Positions 1 to 3,110 of a DNA stretch of 5,840 bases are shown piece after piece. The translations under genes and the position numbers were made by a program. The stretch covers positions 1 to 5,840 of the forward strand of contig JAPLEC010000434.1 in NCBI GenBank assembly GCA_026391515.1, read 5' to 3'. A model generated the notes under the pieces. That model had not been told where the DNA came from and did no database searches. It saw only the letters and a list, made by a program, of their open reading frames with translations. This DNA is from Bacteroidia bacterium. GTDB taxonomy: Bacteria; Bacteroidota; Bacteroidia; Bacteroidales; VadinHA17. Position 1 is the first letter of the stretch, and the number at the start of each line of letters is the position of its first letter.

Positions 1-998
1 CGTCAATCCGCGGTATTGATATTGTCCTTGAAGAAGGGATGAATGTGAAGATTGTTCTTCTTCCTGATGGTGAAGATCCTGATTCATATTCCAAAAAGGT
101 AAGCAACGAAGAATTCACGAAATATCTCAAAGAAAAAGAAACAGATTTTATTCGTTTTAAAACGCAGCTGCTTCTTGAAGAAGCTGCTAATGATCCGGTT
201 AAAAAGGCAAATCTCATTCGTGATATCGTCCGTTCTATTGCCGTTATTCCTGAAACTATAAACAGAACAGTATATATAAAGGAGTGCAGCACTCAGCTTG
301 AAATTCAGGAAGCAGTTCTATACCACGAGGTCAATAAAATGCGCCAGCAGCGCACGTTCCAGGACAGGAACAGATATCCTGTTCCTGAAGATCTTCCGGT
401 TCCTCCTCCGTTAATTACTAAAGCTGTCAGATATGAGCTAACTACTTATGTTTCTGAAAGAGAGATAATCAGGCTTCTTCTTAAATTTGGCAGCGCTGAA
501 TTTGAAAGGAAAATCAGAAGTGAAGATGGTAAAGAGGAAATAACTACAGTTTCAGATTACATTGTCATGGAAATTGTTTCTGACGATCTGATGTTTGATG
601 ATGATGTTTTCAGAACAATTTTTGAAGAATTCAAATTTGCAACTGAGCAGGGTATATTCATTGAGGATAAACATTTTATCAAGCATGAAAATCCTGTAAT
701 CTCGAAATTGTCGGCAGAACTTTTATCCGATACTCATGAACTGAGTCCTATATGGAGAGATAAGCAGACATTTGTTGAAACAGAGGATATGAAGCTGAAA
801 GATATTGTTCCTGACAGTGTCTTGTTTTTCAAAGGAGGAAAAATAAAAAGACGCCTTGATGAAATAATGATCCAAATGAAAGAGGCGCAACAGTCAGGTG
901 ATACTGAGAGTGTCTTCTCTCTCATGAAAAAAGATCAGAATCTGAAAGTAGCGTTGAGGATGATTTCGGAGAAACTGGGAAATAGAATAATTCTTTAA
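1..998 (+). CDS. dnaG: DNA primase DnaG, C-terminal part (5' end outside the window)
   Basis: DnaG makes the short RNA primers used at the replication fork and docks on the DnaB helicase through its C-terminal domain. The frame is open from base 3 and gives 331 residues before the TAA stop. The fragment begins inside the TOPRIM catalytic domain: residues 20-29 read LPDGEDPDSY, the last TOPRIM acidic motif (LPDGxDPDS), whose D-x-D residues belong to the metal-binding centre. A helical stretch rich in charged residues follows to about 112. Next comes a proline-rich linker (about 125-137), then a C-terminal helical region opening with EREIIRLLL (152-160), the form seen in Bacteroidota primases and expected to bind DnaB. 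The zinc-binding domain and most of the RNA polymerase domain lie upstream of the window, about half of a usual 600-660 residue protein. No frameshift is seen. No gene follows closely, so it looks like the last gene of its transcript. Confidence 0.95.
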   Translation, partial: SIRGIDIVLEEGMNVKIVLLPDGEDPDSYSKKVSNEEFTKYLKEKETDFIRFKTQLLLEEAANDPVKKANLIRDIVRSIAVIPETINRTVYIKECSTQLEIQEAVLYHEVNKMRQQRTFQDRNRYPVPEDLPVPPPLITKAVRYELTTYVSEREIIRLLLKFGSAEFERKIRSEDGKEEITTVSDYIVMEIVSDDLMFDDDVFRTIFEEFKFATEQGIFIEDKHFIKHENPVISKLSAELLSDTHELSPIWRDKQTFVETEDMKLKDIVPDSVLFFKGGKIKRRLDEIMIQMKEAQQSGDTESVFSLMKKDQNLKVALRMISEKLGNRIIL

Positions 999-1000
999 AG

Positions 1001-1027
1001 CCCCCGTCCCGCCATGGCGGGACTGCC
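1001..1027. repeat. Short palindromic repeat: C-run, palindrome, GACTGCC (copy 1)
   Basis: A perfect 18-bp palindrome with half-site GTCCCGCCA lies at 1006-1023, three bases after the dnaG stop. It is preceded by a run of five C and its right end runs into GACTGCC. The same frame (C-run, palindrome, GACTGCC) recurs at 2549-2583 with different palindrome arms, and a reverse-strand version lies at 2991-3023. It may end dnaG transcription as a hairpin, but no T-tract follows, so I call it a dispersed repeat and not an intrinsic terminator. Confidence 0.75.
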
Positions 1028-1049
1028 TTAATAGTCTTTAAGTTATCAT

Positions 1050-1079
1050 GTTCATTTTTTGCTCGCCCAAAAAATGAAC
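1050..1079. repeat. Left-end hairpin of the structured element
   Basis: Twelve-base arms GTTCATTTTTTG (1050-1061) and CAAAAAATGAAC (1068-1079) are perfectly complementary around the six-base loop CTCGCC. The loop-side bases CGCCC (1064-1068) can also pair with GGGCG at 1087-1091, just inward of the hairpin, giving an alternative helix or pseudoknot. Confidence 0.8.
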
Positions 1080-1108
1080 CAAAAAAGGGCGCCCGAAATG
1101 CCAACCTC

Positions 1109-1161
1109 AGCCTTTTTGGACGCTCACTACACATTGCCTTATTGGCGCTACCAAAAAGGCT
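1109..1161. repeat. Internal inverted repeat of the structured element
   Basis: Perfect 11-base arms AGCCTTTTTGG (1109-1119) and CCAAAAAGGCT (1151-1161) enclose 31 bases. Open frames across this stretch are read through the repeat and have no recognisable protein character. Confidence 0.7.
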
Positions 1162-1185
1162 TCAGTTCACACCATTTCCGGATTT

Positions 1186-1347
1186 GCCCTCGCGCCGAAA
1201 TGATAAATTCTAGTGTTTTGGGATTTGGATTTCAAAAGGCCTCAGAGAATTTTGGGAAAAAGCGACTGTTTTGAGGCTTGCTGCGAGGGCTTTTTGTAAG
1301 CAATACTGTTTGAGCGCTACGCGATAGCGGAGCGCGAGTTGTATTGC
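1186..1347 (+). other. Possible folded RNA core of the structured element
   Basis: Several inverted repeats nest here. GCCCTCGC (1186-1193) pairs perfectly with GCGAGGGC (1283-1290). Inside it, AAATTCT (1205-1211) can pair with AGAATTT (1246-1252), or GCCTCA (1239-1244) with TGAGGC (1272-1277); these two helices interlock and cannot form as one simple nested fold. Downstream, GCAATAC (1300-1306) pairs with GTATTGC (1341-1347) around an inner hairpin CGCTA/TAGCG (1315-1319/1325-1329). The pairings are seen directly. Whether they are transcribed, and on which strand, is unknown; the strand given is only the one I read. Confidence 0.35.
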
Positions 1348-1403
1348 GTGGGCAAGCTGAAAAGCAGGAGCCCCAAAATTATCTGCAGCCTTGATTTTTT
1401 TTG

Positions 1404-1435
1404 GTTACTTTTTTGTATCAAGACAAAAAAGTAAC
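1404..1435. repeat. Right-side hairpin of the structured element
   Basis: Thirteen-base arms GTTACTTTTTTGT (1404-1416) and ACAAAAAAGTAAC (1423-1435) are perfectly complementary around the loop ATCAAG (1417-1422). That loop is the exact complement of CTTGAT at 1390-1395, just inward of the hairpin. This mirrors the arrangement at the left end. A smaller hairpin, GGGGC/GCCCC with a three-base loop (1444-1456), follows outward. Confidence 0.8.
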
Positions 1436-1484
1436 TGGGGTTTGGGGCAACGCCCCATATTTTGGGCAAGCAAAAGAAATGAAC

Positions 1485-1609
1485 AAAAATGAAGTAATAA
1501 TTTATTTATTAGATGTGGATGTACAGCGCAAGACAGACCCGCCTTGCGGGGTAAACTCCGCGTCAAGACATCTTTTATTCTCCTAGAGCTAGTATATAAT
1601 TTTTATTAC
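1485..1609. other. Gene-free leader upstream of the lipoprotein gene, with two competing hairpins
   Basis: This AT-rich stretch holds no gene. GCGGGG (1546-1551) can pair either with the upstream CCCGC (1538-1542; loop CTT) or with the downstream CTCCGC (1556-1561; loop TAAA, one G-T wobble), so the two hairpins exclude each other. AGATGT (1511-1516) and ACATCT (1568-1573) can close the whole stretch. This may be a decayed repeat or a leader structure. The candidate promoter for the next gene lies downstream of it, which argues against a role in attenuating that gene. Confidence 0.35.
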
Positions 1610-1617
1610 TAATTTTG
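1610..1617 (+). promoter_or_regulatory. Candidate Bacteroidota -7 promoter box for the lipoprotein gene
   Basis: TAATTTTG fits the Bacteroidota -7 consensus TAnnTTTG exactly and lies 20 bases before the ATG at 1637, leaving a short leader. No TTTG-like -33 box is seen at the usual spacing, so the call rests on one short motif in AT-rich DNA. Confidence 0.35.
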
Positions 1618-1636
1618 ATCGATTAATTACCCGTTT

Positions 1637-2539
1637 ATGAAAAGTCTTTTATCTTCATTATTGATCATTATATTAATTGCAGCAACCTCCTGCAAACATA
1701 AAGAACCTGAAAAAGAAATATTTACACCAAGCTTTTCAACATTAAAAAATGATTCTTCCGGAACTAAATCTCCTGAATTAAAAAAGGAAACTTATTATGG
1801 ATTACTCACTCCGGTCGAGGTTTGTGTCATCTTTAACAGACTCGGTATTCCTTACAACAATGCAGCTCTTAATCCTACATCGAACAGGGATCTTTACCTC
1901 AGCAACTCTAAAGCTTCGATAAATACCGGCATTTATGGAGTTGATTTTGGTTATCTGAAAATGTTCGGTATTGGACAGGAAGTAATAGATTATATGGTTA
2001 CTATAAGGGAGATGAGCAATAAACTTGGCATTCCCGATAATCTGATATTGGAGCCTGTCAAAAGAGTCCAGAACAACATGGCCGATATGGATACTATTAC
2101 AGCATTAATGGACAAGGCTTATAAGGATATTGAAAATCATCTCAGGCAGAGCGGAAGAGAAAGCACTGCCGGACTGATGGTTATGGGTGGCTGGGTTGAA
2201 GCGATGTACATAGCAACTCAACTGGTTTATAATCCGACAAATCCTGATCCCGAGGTAGTGCAAAAGATTGCTGAACAAAAATATACACTCACTTCCCTGT
2301 TGAGTTTCATGAAAAATTATTACGACGATCCGGTTGTCGTTTATTATACCAAGAAGCTTAAATATCTGAAGAATTATTTTGATTCCTTCGAGATCTATTT
2401 TGAAAAAGGCGATCTTGAAATCGATACCGCCAGACAGGTTCTCCGTTCATCAGGTGTCAAAATGACTGTCACCGTTGAAACTCTGAATAAGATCCGCGAT
2501 TATGTTGCAAAGCTGAGGACGGAGATGGTTACTCCTTGA
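1637..2539 (+). CDS. Predicted lipoprotein of unknown function, 300 residues
   Basis: The ATG at 1637 is chosen because a lipoprotein signal follows at once: MK, a hydrophobic run (residues 4-16), then ATSC with the lipid-carrying cysteine at position 19. After Cys19 comes a charged stretch (KHKEPEKE, 20-27) and a polar tether to about 50. It loosely resembles the lysine/acid-rich surface export signals of Bacteroidota lipoproteins, though not the strict consensus. The mature part looks mostly helical, from YYGLLTPVEV (53-62) through NTGIYGVDFGYLKMF (96-110) and GGWVEAMYIATQL (184-196) to a charged C-terminal helix. The N-T-G-I-Y-G-V-D and GGW-x-EAMYIATQ patches resemble conserved blocks I associate with an uncharacterised Bacteroidota lipoprotein family. 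No catalytic motif is recognised. It stands alone between two repeat-filled spacers. Its place on the inner or outer membrane cannot be decided from sequence. Confidence 0.9.
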   Translation: MKSLLSSLLIIILIAATSCKHKEPEKEIFTPSFSTLKNDSSGTKSPELKKETYYGLLTPVEVCVIFNRLGIPYNNAALNPTSNRDLYLSNSKASINTGIYGVDFGYLKMFGIGQEVIDYMVTIREMSNKLGIPDNLILEPVKRVQNNMADMDTITALMDKAYKDIENHLRQSGRESTAGLMVMGGWVEAMYIATQLVYNPTNPDPEVVQKIAEQKYTLTSLLSFMKNYYDDPVVVYYTKKLKYLKNYFDSFEIYFEKGDLEIDTARQVLRSSGVKMTVTVETLNKIRDYVAKLRTEMVTP

Positions 2540-2548
2540 CCCATCAAA

Positions 2549-2671
2549 CCCCCGGCCATCAGCCAGCTGGCTGATGGACTGCCCCCTCCCTTGCTCCGCC
2601 GAATCCGCCAACTTTGCTCCGCCGAAGCGGCTACGCGAAGGCGATGCCGGCTGAGAAGGCGAAGAAGGGGG
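2549..2671. repeat. Composite GC-rich repeat: palindromic unit (copy 2) through to AAGAAGGGGG
   Basis: Just after the lipoprotein stop, CCCCCGG (2549-2555) leads into a perfect 22-bp palindrome (2556-2577; half-site CCATCAGCCAG) whose right edge reads into GACTGCC, as in copy 1 at 1001-1027. CCCCCT (2582-2587) can pair with AGGGGG (2666-2671), closing the rest of the unit into one large stem-loop. It contains the tandem repeat at 2591-2626 and a small GCCG-AAG-CGGC hairpin (2621-2631). No T-tract follows the palindrome, so a terminator role for the lipoprotein gene is possible but not shown. Confidence 0.7.
2591..2626. repeat. Two direct copies of TTGCTCCGCCGAA
   Basis: The 13-mer TTGCTCCGCCGAA occurs exactly at 2591-2603 and 2614-2626, 23 bases apart start to start, inside the composite repeat. 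Confidence 0.8.
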
Positions 2672-2757
2672 ATTAAATTCAGGTAACTACTAAAATTGTA
2701 TAAAGACCGGTGTAGAAACAAGATGGCCTTTTTTATTTGTACAGGTTATATTGTATG

Positions 2758-2802
2758 GAGATTGCTTCGTCGTCCCGCTTATGCGGGCCTCCTCGCAATG
2801 AC
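2758..2802 (-). repeat. REP-like repeat, reverse copy
   Basis: Reads on the minus strand as GTCATTGCGAGG ... GACGAAGCAATCTC, with the flanks at 2791-2802 and 2758-2771. The centre is a hairpin CCCGC-TTAT-GCGGG (2774-2787). Both flanks are exact reverse complements of those at 2858-2869 and 2887-2900. I recognise the CATTGCGAGG...GACGAAGCAATCTC pattern as a dispersed intergenic repeat found in many bacterial genomes, from memory. Confidence 0.8.
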
Positions 2803-2808
2803 CTCAAC

Positions 2809-2856
2809 CTAAATAAAGTATGCCTTAATTTTAAAACTAATCTAACTAAAGTATGC
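2809..2856. repeat. Direct repeat CTAAnTAAAGTATGC inside the inverted REP pair
   Basis: CTAAATAAAGTATGC (2809-2823) and CTAACTAAAGTATGC (2842-2856) match at 14 of 15 bases, 33 bases apart start to start. They sit just inside each REP-like copy, in the AT-rich spacer. Confidence 0.65.
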
Positions 2857-2857
2857 A

Positions 2858-2900
2858 GTCATTGCGAGGATCCGCCGGCTGGCGGAGACGAAGCAATCTC
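2858..2900 (+). repeat. REP-like repeat, forward copy
   Basis: GTCATTGCGAGG (2858-2869) and GACGAAGCAATCTC (2887-2900) flank a hairpin TCCGCC-GGCT-GGCGGA (2871-2886). It is inverted relative to the copy at 2758-2802, with 55 bases between them, so the pair could form one long cruciform or RNA hairpin. The central hairpin differs from that of the reverse copy and instead resembles the palindrome at 2996-3013. Confidence 0.8.
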
Positions 2901-2929
2901 AACAATCCTGTACTACTCCAGATAGAATA

Positions 2930-2960
2930 GCTTCGTGGCGTGGGGCGACAAAGCAATCTC
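2930..2960 (+). repeat. Degenerate or rearranged third REP-like copy
   Basis: CGACAAAGCAATCTC (2946-2960) matches the right flank of the REP-like copies with one substitution. The left side does not read CATTGCGAGG but GCTTCGT (2930-2936), which is nearly complementary to ACAAAGC (2948-2954). It looks like a rebuilt copy made from two right halves facing each other. Confidence 0.5.
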
Positions 2961-2990
2961 CTACCTGTCTGACAAGTAATATATAGATAT

Positions 2991-3050
2991 TAGTCCTCCG
3001 CCAGCTGGCGGAGAATTGGGGGGCCGGTTCAAAGGAGGGAAAGAAGGGGG
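2991..3050 (-). repeat. Palindromic repeat unit, reverse-strand copy (copy 3)
   Basis: A perfect 18-bp palindrome with half-site CTCCGCCAG lies at 2996-3013. Read on the minus strand it is preceded by a run of six C and AATT (3014-3023) and followed by GACTA (2991-2995), echoing the C-run/palindrome/GACT plan of copies 1 and 2. Its outer edge on the plus strand is AAGAAGGGGG (3041-3050), the same 10-mer that ends the composite repeat at 2662-2671. Confidence 0.6.
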
Positions 3051-3079
3051 TGAGTACATGTATTAACCAACTTTTTTCG

Positions 3080-3087
3080 TAATTTTA
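3080..3087 (+). promoter_or_regulatory. Weak candidate -7 box for the macroglobulin gene
   Basis: TAATTTTA differs from the Bacteroidota -7 consensus TAnnTTTG only at the last base and lies 23 bases before the ATG at 3111. No convincing -33 box is seen. It sits in the first AT-rich stretch after the repeats, where a promoter would be expected. No Shine-Dalgarno sequence precedes the ATG. Confidence 0.25.
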
Positions 3088-3110
3088 GAATTGCTTAAAA
3101 AATCTTCATT

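Larger units (their letters stand above)
1050..1484. repeat. Structured intergenic element with nested inverted repeats (possible non-autonomous mobile element or structured RNA)
   Basis: This 435-bp stretch carries no credible gene but has strong symmetry. Outer ends: 1050-1076 matches the reverse complement of 1456-1484 over about 27 positions with one 2-base gap and two substitutions (GTTCATTT...TTTGC[T/C][C/T]GCCCAAAA in spirit; the shared part is GTTCATTT, TTTGCT and GCCCAAAA). Inner ends: CAAAAAATGAACCAAAAAA at 1068-1086 matches the reverse complement of TTTTTTGGTTACTTTTTTG at 1397-1415 at 17 of 19 bases. Between them lie further inverted repeats (1109-1161, 1186-1290, 1300-1347). No transposase frame is present and no clear target-site duplication is visible at either end. 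I recall similar blocks between genes in other Bacteroidota, but this is memory and not a search. It could be a MITE-like repeat, a conserved structured RNA, or the remnant of a larger element; the exact ends are uncertain. Confidence 0.6.

Noticed and set aside
1006..1023. Intrinsic terminator after dnaG
   Set aside because: The palindrome is strong but is followed by TGCCTTAATAG, not a T-tract, and the same unit recurs elsewhere as a repeat.
922..1134. 70-codon open frame on the - strand
   Set aside because: It overlaps the dnaG 3' end, a palindrome and the left hairpin; no recognisable product.
1059..1274. 71-codon open frame on the + strand in the first spacer
   Set aside because: It runs through the hairpins and inverted repeats of the structured element, starts inside the left hairpin arm and has no protein-like character or start signal.
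1050..1484. Complete insertion sequence
   Set aside because: No transposase frame is present and no target-site duplication could be found at the ends.
1401..1586. 61-codon open frame on the + strand
   Set aside because: Its start lies in the right-side hairpin and it crosses the repeat boundary; it is best explained by repeat sequence.
2500..2721. 73-codon open frame on the - strand
   Set aside because: It is read through the GC-rich composite repeat and the end of the lipoprotein gene; its Ser/Arg-rich composition reflects the repeat.
2737..2925. 62-codon open frame on the + strand
   Set aside because: It spans both inverted REP-like copies, so its residues are translations of repeat DNA.
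2549..3050. CRISPR array
   Set aside because: The repeats differ in sequence, orientation and spacing, with no regular direct repeat and unique-spacer pattern and no cas genes.
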